From Armatimonadota bacterium (GTDB taxonomy: Bacteria > Armatimonadota > JAAZEB01), in contig JAAZEM010000069.1 in NCBI GenBank assembly GCA_012512265.1, positions 1 to 64,000 on the forward strand: a DNA stretch of 64,000 bases, in the 5' to 3' direction. How positions within the stretch are numbered: the first letter of the stretch is position 1; each line of letters starts with the position of its first letter. The position numbers and the translations under genes are program-made. Shown one piece after another: positions 41,844-51,129 of the stretch. The notes beneath the pieces are model-generated. The model ran no database searches. It worked only from the letters and a program-made list of their open reading frames with translations, and was not told the origin of the DNA.

Positions 41844-42290
41844 ATGCTTCGACCTACTTGGGAGCCCTTTACCAACGTGATCGCGCTCCGGGATCAGATC
41901 AACCGGTTGTTCGATGAGAGCGTCTCTCGCGCACCGGGGCGCGAGGGAATGGCGCGGCGTGGCTGGGCGCCCGCGGTGGATATCTTCGAGGACAACGACA
42001 CCATTACCCTCAAGATGGATCTGCCTGGCGTTCAGCAATCGGATATCCAGGTGGATCTCGAGGGCGAGACGCTGACCATCCGGGGCGAGCGCACGCTGAG
42101 CGACCAGGATTCTCCCAACTGCCTGCGCGCCGAGCGAGTCTCTGGACCGTTTCTGCGCACCTTTACCCTGGCAACGCAGGTACAGGCAGACCGCGTGACG
42201 GCGCAGTATCGCGATGGCGTGCTGGTGGTGACGATCCCGAAGGCAGAGGAGACCAAGCCGCGTCGCATCCAGATCAGTGCCACCGCTTAG
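41844..42290 (+). CDS. Small heat-shock protein, Hsp20/alpha-crystallin family
   Basis: 148 aa. A short N-terminal arm (MLRPTWEPFTNVIALRDQIN) leads into an alpha-crystallin domain at about 42-142: APAVDIFEDNDTITLKMDLP, QVDLEGETLTIRGERT, FLRTFTLATQVQADRVTAQY and GVLVVTIPKAEETKPRRI, where the last contains the conserved hydrophobic strand (V-x-V/I). It holds unfolded proteins for refolding by the DnaK system. It sits between dnaK and grpE, an unusual place, with AGGAGGGAGG before the ATG. The gap from dnaK is 152 bp and may contain a secondary signal. Confidence 0.95.
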   Translation: MLRPTWEPFTNVIALRDQINRLFDESVSRAPGREGMARRGWAPAVDIFEDNDTITLKMDLPGVQQSDIQVDLEGETLTIRGERTLSDQDSPNCLRAERVSGPFLRTFTLATQVQADRVTAQYRDGVLVVTIPKAEETKPRRIQISATA

Positions 42291-42351
42291 GATTCCAGCC
42301 ATAGAGGCTGAGCACCATTCAGGCATGCGGCCGATTGTTGGAGCATCATCC

Positions 42352-42388
42352 GTGCCGGGGCGCGCGGCAGCGCCGCGCCCCCGGGCAC
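42352..42388 (+). other. Strong GC hairpin between hsp20 and grpE
   Basis: GTGCCGGGGCGCGCGGC pairs with GCCGCGCCCCCGGGCAC around an AGC loop, about 17 bp with one offset base. No T tract follows, so it is more likely an mRNA-stability or processing element than a terminator. Confidence 0.5.
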
Positions 42389-42409
42389 AGGTAAGGAAGA
42401 TAGAGGGAT

Positions 42410-42994
42410 ATGGCTGACGAGAGAGAGCCTGTTCAGGAAGCGGCGGCGGCAGAGGCGGCCGCGGAGCCGGAGAGTGGGCGGCGGGGTAACGAGCGTATCG
42501 CCGAGCTCGAAGCGCGCGTCGCGGAGCTGGAAGCGGCCCTGGAGCAGCGAACACAGGAAGCCGAGGCACGCGAGAAGGAAGCGAAGGAGTTCCTGGAAGG
42601 ATGGCAGCGCGAGCGCGCGAGCTTTGAGAACTTCCGGAAACGCATGGCACGCGAATTGGACGAGGCCGGCACTGTGGCCAAGGTGGACCTGATCCGGGCG
42701 ATTCTCCCGGCGGTGGATAACCTGGAGCGGGCGCTGGACGATGAGAGCACGAGCGCCGATGTGGTGCGACAGGGTGTCCGCTTGATCCATGAGCAGCTCC
42801 TCACGGCACTGCAGAAGCAGGGATTGAAAGAGGTGCCGACCACCGGCGAGACGTTTGATCCAAACGTCCACGAGGCGATTGACGCGGTAGAGAATACAGA
42901 GTATGCGCCGGACACCGTTGTGGAGCCTCTCTTGAAGGGGTACACCTTCGGTGAACGGCTGGTGAGGCCAGCTCGCGTGCGAGTGGCTCGCTAA
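42410..42994 (+). CDS. grpE: Nucleotide exchange factor GrpE
   Basis: 194 aa. An acidic Ala-rich N-terminus, a long coiled coil (RIAELEARVAELEAALEQRT through KEAKEFLEGWQRERASFENF) and the beta-wing domain (GLKEVPTTGETFDPNVHEAI; EPLLKGYTFGERLVRPARVR), the C-terminal GrpE signature. It releases ADP from DnaK. Third gene of the heat-shock operon, with GAGGG before the ATG. A 278-bp gap to dnaJ follows that contains no gene I can support. Confidence 0.97.
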   Translation: MADEREPVQEAAAAEAAAEPESGRRGNERIAELEARVAELEAALEQRTQEAEAREKEAKEFLEGWQRERASFENFRKRMARELDEAGTVAKVDLIRAILPAVDNLERALDDESTSADVVRQGVRLIHEQLLTALQKQGLKEVPTTGETFDPNVHEAIDAVENTEYAPDTVVEPLLKGYTFGERLVRPARVRVAR

Positions 42995-43272
42995 GCGGAG
43001 GATGACGATGGGATGGGCGGTGAGCGGAACGCCCAACGGAATGAATGCATGCCTGCGGCGTGCTTTCCGCCCCGTCGCAGATTCCGTGTAGAGTACCCGC
43101 ATCGAGCGAAACTCCGTTCTGCCCTGGCTCGGGGCCAGTGTGAGCCTGGCCGTATGCGCGGAGCGCGGGCACTGAGTGGGTTGGGATGGAGACGAGGACG
43201 CCGTGAGGGATGAGGAGGGCGAGGCGAACGCCGGTTGCCCGCCCCCTCTCCCTTGTCAGATCCGGGGAGAAG

Positions 43273-44241
43273 ATGTCGACATTCAAGGACTACTACGAGG
43301 TGTTGGGCGTGAAGCGGGACGCGACTGAGAAAGAGATCAAGCAGGCGTTCCGCAAGCTCGCGCGCAAATACCACCCGGACGTGAACCCCGGCGACCCCGC
43401 TGCTGCCGAGAAGTTCAAGGAGCTGAGCGAGGCCTACGAGGTGCTGAGCGACCCGGAGAAACGGAAAGCCTATGACCACTTCGGGGCGCAGTGGAAGCAG
43501 GCCCAGCAGGCGGGTGCCCGCGGCTTCGACTTCCAGAACCCCTATGGGGGCACGGTTCACTTCGATCTGGGAGGCGACCAGGATATCAACGAGATCCTGC
43601 GCAACATCTTCGGCCTGGGCGGCGGCTTTGGCGAGGGTGGAGCGGCGCGCGGCGGTCGCGGCGGCTTCGGCTTCGGTGATCTCTTCGGGAGTGCGTTTCG
43701 CGATCGGGGGGGCATGGGAGGAGCTCCTGTCCGCGGCGCCGATGTCGCCGCCGAGATGGAGATCACTCTCGAAGAGGCGTATCATGGGGGCGCGAAGCAG
43801 GTCCAGATCAACGGCCGGCGCGTGGAGGTCAAGATCCCCGCTGGCGTGGATACTGGAGCCCGGCTTCGCCTGGGTGGCATGGGCGAGCGCAGCCAGCACG
43901 GCGGCCCCCCCGGCGACCTCTATCTGACGGTGCGCGTCCGCCCGCACCCGGTTTTCCAACGCGACGGCGACAATCTGCGCTGCGACGTACAGATCAGTTT
44001 CGCGACGGCTGCCCTGGGGGGCGAGGCAACGGTGCGCACCCTGCGCGGTGGCACCGTCCAGATGAAGATTCCGGCTGGCACCCAGGGGGGACAGGTGTTT
44101 CGCCTGGGCGGTTTGGGAATGCCCAAGCGAGGTGGTTCGGGCTATGGCGACCTGCTGGCACGGGTCAACATTATCGTGCCCCGTGACCTGAGTGACCATG
44201 AGCGCGAGCTCGTTGAGGAGCTCGCCCGGCAGAGAGGGTGA
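43273..44241 (+). CDS. dnaJ: DnaJ-family co-chaperone without zinc finger (CbpA-type, class II)
   Basis: 322 aa from ATG 43273; the ORF-track extension to 43210 is rejected. The J domain covers 4-70 ([20 protein letters not shown], with HPD in [10 protein letters not shown]), then a Gly/Phe-rich region ([20 protein letters not shown]) and two beta substrate-binding domains ([40 protein letters not shown]). The four CxxCxGxG zinc repeats of class I DnaJ are absent. It stimulates DnaK ATPase. GGGGAGAAG is the ribosome site; the stop overlaps hspR by GTGA, so the two are translationally coupled, the arrangement known from actinobacterial and deinococcal dnaK operons. Confidence 0.95.
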   Translation: MSTFKDYYEVLGVKRDATEKEIKQAFRKLARKYHPDVNPGDPAAAEKFKELSEAYEVLSDPEKRKAYDHFGAQWKQAQQAGARGFDFQNPYGGTVHFDLGGDQDINEILRNIFGLGGGFGEGGAARGGRGGFGFGDLFGSAFRDRGGMGGAPVRGADVAAEMEITLEEAYHGGAKQVQINGRRVEVKIPAGVDTGARLRLGGMGERSQHGGPPGDLYLTVRVRPHPVFQRDGDNLRCDVQISFATAALGGEATVRTLRGGTVQMKIPAGTQGGQVFRLGGLGMPKRGGSGYGDLLARVNIIVPRDLSDHERELVEELARQRG

Positions 44242-44582
44242 AAAGGATGGGGGAGGACCGCCGGGACGAGCCGTTATTCCTGATCAGCGTAGTCGCACGG
44301 ATCTGCGATATGCATCCGCAGAGCATCCGGCTCTACGAACGATTGGGGCTCATTCGTCCACGCTACATCAGCAAGCGCCGCTTCTTCTCCGAGGCGGATA
44401 TCGAGCGCCTTCGCCAGATCCGGCGCCTGACCCAGGAGATGGGCGTGAACCTGGCGGGGGTGGAGATCATCTTCAGCTTGTTGGACAAGATCGACCAGCT
44501 CCAGCAAGAGCTCGAGGATATCAAGGCGGAGCACCGTCGCGCCACGGGCGCTTTCCTGCTTCCCGCCAGTCCGGATGAGTGA
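44238..44582 (+). CDS. hspR: MerR-family heat-shock repressor HspR
   Basis: 114 aa (GTG 44238; an ATG at 44247 is possible). [20 protein letters not shown] with [20 protein letters not shown] is the MerR helix-turn-helix and wing, with the HspR-typical 'HPQ-x-IR-x-YE-x-x-GL' form; [20 protein letters not shown] and [18 protein letters not shown] form the coiled-coil effector part. HspR represses dnaK operons by binding HAIR sequences, usually together with DnaK; a matching site overlaps the dnaK -35 box 4.6 kb upstream. Last gene of the heat-shock operon. Confidence 0.93.
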   Translation: MKRMGEDRRDEPLFLISVVARICDMHPQSIRLYERLGLIRPRYISKRRFFSEADIERLRQIRRLTQEMGVNLAGVEIIFSLLDKIDQLQQELEDIKAEHRRATGAFLLPASPDE

Positions 44583-44642
44583 TTCCTTCGCTTCGCGCGA
44601 ACGCTTTGGGGCATGGGGCGGCGCGGGCGCGGAGCCGCCGGG

Positions 44643-44686
44643 AAGGCCGCTCGATGGCAGAGGCCCTGCCACCGGGCGGCCTTTTT
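44643..44686 (+). terminator. Rho-independent terminator of the heat-shock operon
   Basis: AAGGCCGC pairs with GCGGCCTT, with an inner TGGCAG-AGGCC-CTGCCA stem, followed by five T (44682-44686). It lies 60 bp after hspR and just before the convergent giant lipoprotein gene. Confidence 0.85.
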
Positions 44687-44700
44687 CCGTGGTATCGCGC

Positions 44701-47700
44701 TTACTCCAGCAGGTAATCCGTCACCCCTGCCTCGGGCGTGAAGCTCAGCCTCTCGCCCGCCTGAACCTTGGCGGTGGCAGGCTGATACGCTTCGTTGCGC
44801 GCCTGGATGCGCACCTGCGCGGGAGCCTTGCTAAGGAGCGCACGCGTGTCGACCGCGATGGCGCCGCACCCGCGGTCCGCCGGGATGCTCTTCAGGCGCA
44901 TGTCCTTGTGGAACTCCGGCAGGCCCTCGGCCGGGAAGTGGTCCCAGGGCCCCAGGTTGCCGCACGGAACCAGGCGCCACCCCTTCGCTTCGCGCTTCAG
45001 CCACACCGCGCCCTGCGCCTCGACTGCCTCGACGCGCGCCGGGCGGTCGCCGGCGTTGAGATAGATGTACTCGGGGCAGCGGGTGTAATCGACGCGCCGG
45101 CCATCGATGAGGGCGCTAAACGCGAGGATCTCGCCCGGCTTGGTGATCAGCCAGCCGTAGGGTGGGAGACGATAGCCTTCCACCTCCCACTCCTGCTCGG
45201 GGTTGTAGTTGACGTGCACCGTGAGACCCCGGCTATACCGGACGCGCACCCGGCCGAGCTTGCGCGAGTCCTCGCGCAACGCCTGGCTGGTGGAGACGAA
45301 GTTGCGGCCGTTGTGATAGTGGATCTCGGTGACACGGTCGGTGAGATACTCCTTCTGCACGCCCTGCATCAGCGCGTAGAGCTGGATCATGCGCGAGAGC
45401 GGCGGGAGATAGCTGTAGCCGATAATCAGCATGTGCCCGTAGGCAAGGCTGGCAGAGACGTACTGGTGGAACTCCACCGGCGCGGGCCATTCGCCCTTGT
45501 CGCCGTAGAGCCGGTTGGCCTGCTGGGCATCCCGGAAGAAGACCGAGGGCGCGTAGCCCATCATCGTGCCGTGATTCAGCGGGTGGATCTTCAGCAGGTC
45601 GAAGTCGACCAGCGGCGGGATCTTCGAGGCATCCTCGCCCATGAAGAGCGAGGCATAGTCCATATCGGCGATCCCGGCGTACATCCACCGGACGGCGCCC
45701 TCGCTCATCACCGTGCCATACCACTTGCGCGTCTCCAACATGCTGTCGCCGTTGAAGTAGATCTGGTCGCGCGCGATGCCGGCGCCGGGCACGCCCGCCT
45801 CGAAGTCACTCGCGTCGGGGCGCTGGCACGAGTGAGTGTCCATGTAGGCCGAATCGGGCGCGTAGTACTTGTGCGCCTTCTCGCCTACCAGACGGGCGAG
45901 CACGGGGAGGTAGTTCGCCTTCGCCCGGTAGTTGCCAAACCACCCTTCGGCGAGGTCGCCGTTCGGGCGCAGTGCGACGCAGTTCTCGTCGAAGAACTCG
46001 TTCAGGGGGAACCAGTCGCGCAGGTCGCTATACGCGCCGAAGAGGTAGCCTAGCTCCTTGATCTCCTTGCGGTAGGCCTGGATCTGCTCCATGGTGAGCG
46101 AGGGGTGCGGCTTCCAGCGCGCGCTAAAGCCCTCGGCGAAGTCCTGCACGTAGAAGCGCGCGAAGTCGCACGTGATCACGTGGTCGATGCCATGCCGCTT
46201 CATCGTCCGCCACAGGTTTGGCTGGATGTAGCTTGCCATGGCGAACATGTAGGGCGCGAGGCGCTCCAGATGTGGCGTCGCGGGGTGCGGGATGTTGGGG
46301 AGCACCTCGGCGAATTCGGGCGAAACCGTGACCAGAACGCGCTCGCGCAGGTCGTTGCGCCGGCCATTGGTGAGCGGGAAGTACTCGGTGCCGGTCATCA
46401 GCATCACGCCGTCTCCGCCCTGCGAAACCTGGCCGTTGATCCGGCTGCAGAGCGAGTGGTACCAGTCCGAGTAAACCGAGACAAAGACGTCGCGGCCGCA
46501 GGCAACGAGCGGGCCGGGGCCCATGCCGTAGGTAAGGTAGGGCACGGCGATGGGCCGGGCATCCGGCAACCCCACCACGCGCCCGAAGCCAAGCCCGGTG
46601 GCCGCGCCACCCGCGCAGGCGACGTCCACGACGAGGGTGGAGCCCCGAAGGGTGTAGGTGGCCTCCCACGTGGTACCTTGCTCCCAGCGCGCGGTGAGCC
46701 GGCGGTTTGCCAGCTTCGCGGAGACAAGTTTCGGCGCGCCTGCCCGTGCGCTGCCCGGGGCCTCATGCTTCAGCTCGCCGCCAGCCATCGGCTGGAACCA
46801 CGGACCGTCGTTCCAGCGCGCGCTGATGCCGTCGAACAGGCCCTTGGTTGGATCTACGCGGTACTGGAGCACGCCGGCCTGGGTGCGGCAGGTGAAGAGC
46901 GCGCCCGGGGCGGCCGCTTCCACCTGCGTCTTCACGCCTCGGGGCGGTGTGGGGAGCATCCCATCATCCGAGATCGGGAAAGCAGGCTTGGCGGGCCGCG
47001 TGTTGGCCGTGAACGGCTTGCGGTTGCGCGTGTAGAAGGCGAGTGACTCCAGGGTGAGCCGGCGGGGCTTCTCGGCCCGGCCCACATTGATCTCCAGTCC
47101 GGTGAAATGCATCGGGAAGCGCGCGCCGGCAAGCGCCCGGCTCTCAAGCACTCCGTGGAGAAGCTGCCAGTAGGTGCTGGTCACTGTGCCCATATCGATG
47201 GCGAAATCGCGGCCGGCAGCATCCACCAGGTGGGCCACCACGTTGGGATGGCGCTCTTTCATGCGCTCCGTCTCGGAGTAGAGCCACAGGTTCGCGGCAT
47301 CGAACCGGCCCTCGATCAGGATCGGCTCGGCCGGACGCAGGAGGATCGCTGCCGCCTTCTCGTTAGGGCCCCAGGTGACCTGCGCGCCCCGGTCGCGCCA
47401 CAGGCGGTACTTCTCGGAGAGCTGGACGGAGGCATCCACCTCACCGATAACGGACGCGCTCCAGCCCTTCAGGTCGCCGAATGCCACCTGCGCCCGCGGG
47501 TTCTCCTGCCGGCCCGTCCAGACCACCTCGTAGGGGCGCTCTCCCGGGCGCGAATCGGCGGGGAGAGCCGGGTTCACCGGAATGGGGCGTATCTCCTCGG
47601 CGGCCTCCATCGCGCGGCGCAGCCGGGCCACCTCGCTCGTGCTCAGGACGCCCAGCTTCGCGTCGCTGATTACCAGCGGCGCGCGGTCTCGATTGACCGC

Positions 47701-48228
47701 CGCGGGCAGCTCCGGCATCGTGTGCCGGAACGCGATGGTGATGCTCTCGCCCGGAGTGACCATTCCGGTGAGATCGAACAGGAAGTCGGCATCTCGCCCG
47801 GTGCCCCCGAAGGTGACCTCCCCATTCTGGGCAAAGACGGTCATCCACCGGTTCAGCCGGGAGTCGTACCAGGCGAAGTGGTAGTCGGTTTTGGGCGGGT
47901 CGAAGTAGGGCAGCTTGTTGAGGAGGCGCCTGCGAAGCACCGATTCCGAGAGGGGCACTCCATCAATGAGCACTTGCATTACGTAGTTGCACCCGCCGCC
48001 GCCCAGGATGCACGCCTTGAGCTGGAGGAGCGGGCGCTCCTCTGCCGAGCAAGCGGGTACAGTGACGCGTGCCGACCACTCCTGCCCGGCTTCCACCTCC
48101 AGGCGATCTTCGTGAATGGGCACCGCGCGCTGAAGCGGCGGCACGTCCGGCTGTGGCGCCGCAGTGGCCGGGCGGCACGCCAGGAGCGCCCAGGCCGCAA
48201 GAACCAGGATGCTTTGAATTGCTCGCAT
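44701..48228 (-). CDS. Giant secreted lipoprotein, putative TIM-barrel glycosidase
   Basis: 1175 aa. The N-terminus MRAIQSILVLAAWALLACRP ends in a LLAC lipobox, so export and lipid anchoring are likely. Residues about 40-480 are beta-sandwich-like (LPYFDPPKTDYHFAWYDSRL, GRDADFLFDLTGMVTPGESI). Residues about 640-930 look like a barrel: HGIDHVITCDFARFYVQDFA, then AYMDTHSCQRPDASDFEAGV with a candidate Asp and WYGTVMSEGAVRWMYAGIAD with a candidate Glu, spaced as in GH101/DUF5696-like enzymes. A beta-rich C-terminal domain follows. AGGAGAG lies before the ATG. The role in polysaccharide degradation is inferred from architecture and neighbours; I cannot name the family firmly. Confidence 0.72.
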   Translation of the reverse strand: MRAIQSILVLAAWALLACRPATAAPQPDVPPLQRAVPIHEDRLEVEAGQEWSARVTVPACSAEERPLLQLKACILGGGGCNYVMQVLIDGVPLSESVLRRRLLNKLPYFDPPKTDYHFAWYDSRLNRWMTVFAQNGEVTFGGTGRDADFLFDLTGMVTPGESITIAFRHTMPELPAAVNRDRAPLVISDAKLGVLSTSEVARLRRAMEAAEEIRPIPVNPALPADSRPGERPYEVVWTGRQENPRAQVAFGDLKGWSASVIGEVDASVQLSEKYRLWRDRGAQVTWGPNEKAAAILLRPAEPILIEGRFDAANLWLYSETERMKERHPNVVAHLVDAAGRDFAIDMGTVTSTYWQLLHGVLESRALAGARFPMHFTGLEINVGRAEKPRRLTLESLAFYTRNRKPFTANTRPAKPAFPISDDGMLPTPPRGVKTQVEAAAPGALFTCRTQAGVLQYRVDPTKGLFDGISARWNDGPWFQPMAGGELKHEAPGSARAGAPKLVSAKLANRRLTARWEQGTTWEATYTLRGSTLVVDVACAGGAATGLGFGRVVGLPDARPIAVPYLTYGMGPGPLVACGRDVFVSVYSDWYHSLCSRINGQVSQGGDGVMLMTGTEYFPLTNGRRNDLRERVLVTVSPEFAEVLPNIPHPATPHLERLAPYMFAMASYIQPNLWRTMKRHGIDHVITCDFARFYVQDFAEGFSARWKPHPSLTMEQIQAYRKEIKELGYLFGAYSDLRDWFPLNEFFDENCVALRPNGDLAEGWFGNYRAKANYLPVLARLVGEKAHKYYAPDSAYMDTHSCQRPDASDFEAGVPGAGIARDQIYFNGDSMLETRKWYGTVMSEGAVRWMYAGIADMDYASLFMGEDASKIPPLVDFDLLKIHPLNHGTMMGYAPSVFFRDAQQANRLYGDKGEWPAPVEFHQYVSASLAYGHMLIIGYSYLPPLSRMIQLYALMQGVQKEYLTDRVTEIHYHNGRNFVSTSQALREDSRKLGRVRVRYSRGLTVHVNYNPEQEWEVEGYRLPPYGWLITKPGEILAFSALIDGRRVDYTRCPEYIYLNAGDRPARVEAVEAQGAVWLKREAKGWRLVPCGNLGPWDHFPAEGLPEFHKDMRLKSIPADRGCGAIAVDTRALLSKAPAQVRIQARNEAYQPATAKVQAGERLSFTPEAGVTDYLLE

Positions 48229-48537
48229 GAATCTCTCCTGCTCAGTCTAGTTCTGCCAGGTGGTGGAGCGGAGCCTCTCTCTCGCCAGTGCCTCTGCGCC
48301 GGCCCACGGAATCTACCTCGAACCCCAAGCCCGCCTGTACCACTCGGTTTTCTCCGACCGGCCCGGGGGATCCTGCGTGTCCAGGCCAGAGACCAGGGGG
48401 AGGAGCGGGGCGACGTGCCCGTTTCGGGCCGGCGCAGGGAATACCGGGCCCGATCCCGAACAGGGTCCTGGCAGCCCGCGACGGGGCGGAGCGGCCGGAG
48501 CTAATGGCTACCACGTGCAGCGCATAGGAGCATCAAC
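48229..48537 (+). other. Divergent intergenic region without recognisable feature
   Basis: 309 bp between the divergent giant lipoprotein and heparinase-like genes. It must contain promoters for both, but I see no box better than a weak TAGACT on the minus strand about 20 nt before the lipoprotein gene. The plus-strand ORFs over it in the track look like shadows. Confidence 0.4.
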
Positions 48538-51018
48538 ATGAGAGTGAGCATGTGCAGATCTCGTCCTCCTGCGGTCTCCGAGCGTCCATCCGGCGGTATC
48601 ACCCGCTCACGCTTTGGTCGCTCTCTCTTGCTTCTCTTGGCCTGGAGCCTGGCGCCGGCTGCGGCGGCGCCGGTGCTGGACGAAACGCCCGCCGTCGAGG
48701 GGGAGTGGGGCTATCGCCCGGGCCCTGGCACAGTGTCGCAGGTCACCCCGCCCGGCTTCACGTGGCGGCCGACGCAAGGGATCGTCAGCTACGAGCTGGA
48801 GTGCGGTAAGGGCAAGGGCTTCCAGGAGATCGCCTACCGCGCCGAGGGGATCACGATGAACGTGCACTGCCCGCCGCGCGTTCTCCCGCCGGGCGTCTAT
48901 ACCTGGCGCTATCGCGGCAAAGACGCGGAGGGCCAGCTCACCCCCTGGAGCCAGGCGCGCACCTTCGAGATCGCCAAATCGGCGGTGGAGATGCCGTTGC
49001 CAACGCGCGAGGAGCTGCTGGCGCGCGTGCCGAAGACACACCCGCGCCTCCTCATGCGCCCCGAGGATGTCGCCCGGCTGCGCGAGCGCGCGCGCGGCGA
49101 CCTCAAGCCGCAGTTCGACCGCCTGGTTCAGCGGTGCGAGCAGCTGCTCCAGTCGCCCCCGCCGACGGCGGAGCCGCCGAAGTACCCCCCGGGCACGGTG
49201 CGCAACAGCGAGGAGTGGCGCAAGATCTGGTGGGGAAACCGCACCTACACCATCGCGGCGCTCGATAGTGCGGCGACGCTTGCCTTCACCCGGCTCATCG
49301 GTGGCAAGGAGGAGTACGGCCAGCTCGCGCGGCGGATCCTGATGGAGTGCGCGAAGTGGGACCCCAAGGGGAGCACCGGCTACATCTATAACGACGAGGC
49401 CGGCATGCCCTATAACTGGGGCTTCAGCCGCACCTACACCTTCGTTTACGACCTCCTCACCGAGGATGAGCGCGCCATCTGCCGCCGCGTGATGAAGATC
49501 CGCGGCGATGAGATGTACCGGCATCTCTACCCGCGCCACCTGTGGAGGCCCTACAACAGCCATAGCAACCGCGCATGGCACAAGCTGGGCGAGATCGGGA
49601 TCGCTTTCCTGGGCGAGGTGGAAGGCGCCGAGGACTGGGTGTGGTTCGCGGCCAACGTCTTCGCCAACGTCTATCCCGTCTGGTCGGATGATGACGGCGG
49701 TTGGCACGAGGGGATGGCGTATTGGGCGAGCTACCTGGAGCGGTTCAGCTTCTGGGCGGATACGATGAAGCCGGTCCTGGGGCTGGATGCCTACAAGAAG
49801 CCGTTCTTCTCGCAGGTGGGCTACTACCCGATGTACCTCATGCCGCCCGGAACCGCCGACGGTGGGTTTGGTGACCTCACCCCCGAGCGCAAGGCGTCTT
49901 CCAACGCCCGGCTGGTGGCCACGTTCGCCGCGCAGGCGGGGAACGGCCATTGGCAGTGGTACGTGGAGCAGGTGGGGGGAAGCCCCACGACCGGAGGCTA
50001 CATCGGCTTCGTGCGCGGCACGCTCCCCCCGGTGAAACCGGTGCCGCCCGATGACCTCCCAACCTCGCGCCTCTTCAAGGGCACGGGCCTGGCGGTTCTG
50101 AACACCTCCCTGAAGCACGCGAAGGAGAACGTACGCGTCCTCTTCAAATCGAGCCCATTCGGCACGCAGTCGCACGGCTACGAGGCGAACAACGCCTTCT
50201 CACTGATCGCCTACGGCGAGCGCCTCCTGGTGCAGACCGGCCGGCGCGATTCCTATGGCACGCCGCACCACAGAGACTGGATGTGGTCGACGCGCTCGGT
50301 CAACGCGATCACCGTTGATGGCCACGGCCAGGTGCCCCACTCGGCGGCCTCGCGCGGTGAGATCACCGCGTTTAAGACGACGCCGGCGGTCGATATCGTC
50401 GTCGGCGAGGCGGGCGACACCTATCGCGTGGTGCCCACCGCCCAAGAGAGGGAGCAGGGGGCCCAGGAGCGCAAGCTGCTTGACCGGTTCACGCGCACGC
50501 TCGTCTTCCTGAAGCCCGATGTTCTGGTGGTCTACGACCGCCTGGTGGCAAAGCAGCCTTCCACCTTTGAGTACTGGCTGCACGCCGTCAACCAGTTTGA
50601 GACGCTCGCTCCGAACTCGCTCCGAACGCAGACGGGCGACGTCGCCTGCGACATCGACATCCTGACGCCGGCCGGGCTGAAGTTCCACCAGACGAACGAG
50701 TATGACCCGAACCCGCGCCCGAGGATCACGATTCGCGAGTGGCACCTGACGGCGACGACCCCCGAGAAGCGCCAGCAGGTGGAGTTCGTTACCCTCTGCG
50801 CGCCGCGCAAGGCATCCGAGGCCCCGCTGCCCAAGCCCACCTTGGAGAGTGTCGACGGCGGCTATGTGCTCCGCGTCCGGCTCCGCGATGGCGAGGCGAC
50901 GGTGCTGCTCCCCGCGCGCGAGGGCGCCGTACTGAGAGCCGATGGCCTGGAGAGCCGGGGCGCGATCGTCGTCCAGCGCGCCACTCCCCGGGGGCGCACG
51001 CGGGTGGAGGTGCCGTAG
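48538..51018 (+). CDS. Secreted heparinase II/III-like polysaccharide lyase (DUF4962 type)
   Basis: 826 aa. RSLLLLLAWSLAPAAAAPVL is the signal peptide core with cleavage near AAA-AP. Residues about 55-150 form a fibronectin-like/DUF4962 N-terminal domain (GFTWRPTQGIVSYELECGKG). An alpha/alpha-toroid spans about 155-480 (HPRLLMRPEDVARLRERARG; WRPYNSHSNRAWHKLGEIGI; DDGGWHEGMAYWASYLERFS) and a beta-sheet domain about 500-826 (SPFGTQSHGYEANNAFSLIA with His and Tyr as in heparinase II active sites; FLKPDVLVVYDRLVAKQPS). It should cleave uronic-acid polysaccharides outside the cell. AGGAG precedes ATG 48538. Confidence 0.88.
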   Translation: MRVSMCRSRPPAVSERPSGGITRSRFGRSLLLLLAWSLAPAAAAPVLDETPAVEGEWGYRPGPGTVSQVTPPGFTWRPTQGIVSYELECGKGKGFQEIAYRAEGITMNVHCPPRVLPPGVYTWRYRGKDAEGQLTPWSQARTFEIAKSAVEMPLPTREELLARVPKTHPRLLMRPEDVARLRERARGDLKPQFDRLVQRCEQLLQSPPPTAEPPKYPPGTVRNSEEWRKIWWGNRTYTIAALDSAATLAFTRLIGGKEEYGQLARRILMECAKWDPKGSTGYIYNDEAGMPYNWGFSRTYTFVYDLLTEDERAICRRVMKIRGDEMYRHLYPRHLWRPYNSHSNRAWHKLGEIGIAFLGEVEGAEDWVWFAANVFANVYPVWSDDDGGWHEGMAYWASYLERFSFWADTMKPVLGLDAYKKPFFSQVGYYPMYLMPPGTADGGFGDLTPERKASSNARLVATFAAQAGNGHWQWYVEQVGGSPTTGGYIGFVRGTLPPVKPVPPDDLPTSRLFKGTGLAVLNTSLKHAKENVRVLFKSSPFGTQSHGYEANNAFSLIAYGERLLVQTGRRDSYGTPHHRDWMWSTRSVNAITVDGHGQVPHSAASRGEITAFKTTPAVDIVVGEAGDTYRVVPTAQEREQGAQERKLLDRFTRTLVFLKPDVLVVYDRLVAKQPSTFEYWLHAVNQFETLAPNSLRTQTGDVACDIDILTPAGLKFHQTNEYDPNPRPRITIREWHLTATTPEKRQQVEFVTLCAPRKASEAPLPKPTLESVDGGYVLRVRLRDGEATVLLPAREGAVLRADGLESRGAIVVQRATPRGRTRVEVP

Positions 51019-51040
51019 CTCCAGGGGTGACGGGCAACCC

Positions 51041-51096
51041 GGCGCGAGGAGGCCCACCTCCTCGCTGCTTGTGAGCGAAGCCCTGTCGGGCTGGGT
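51041..51096 (-). repeat. Hairpin repeat R, copy R3 (inverted)
   Basis: On the minus strand GGGCTTCGCTCACAAGCAGC matches the R1 core. Its stem is GCGAGGAGG/CCTCCTCGC (51044-51065): relative to R1 two stem bases change and both partners change with them. Confidence 0.62.
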
Positions 51097-51129
51097 TGGA
51101 TTGCACGTCCGGGCGCCTGAGAGCGGCAA

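Noticed and set aside
43013-43213. 66-codon ORF between grpE and dnaJ
   Set aside because: Arg-rich composition with no ribosome site or recognisable pattern.
47107-48504. 465-codon plus-strand ORF across the start of the giant lipoprotein
   Set aside because: Antisense to the lipoprotein's signal peptide and N-terminal domain; no domain visible.
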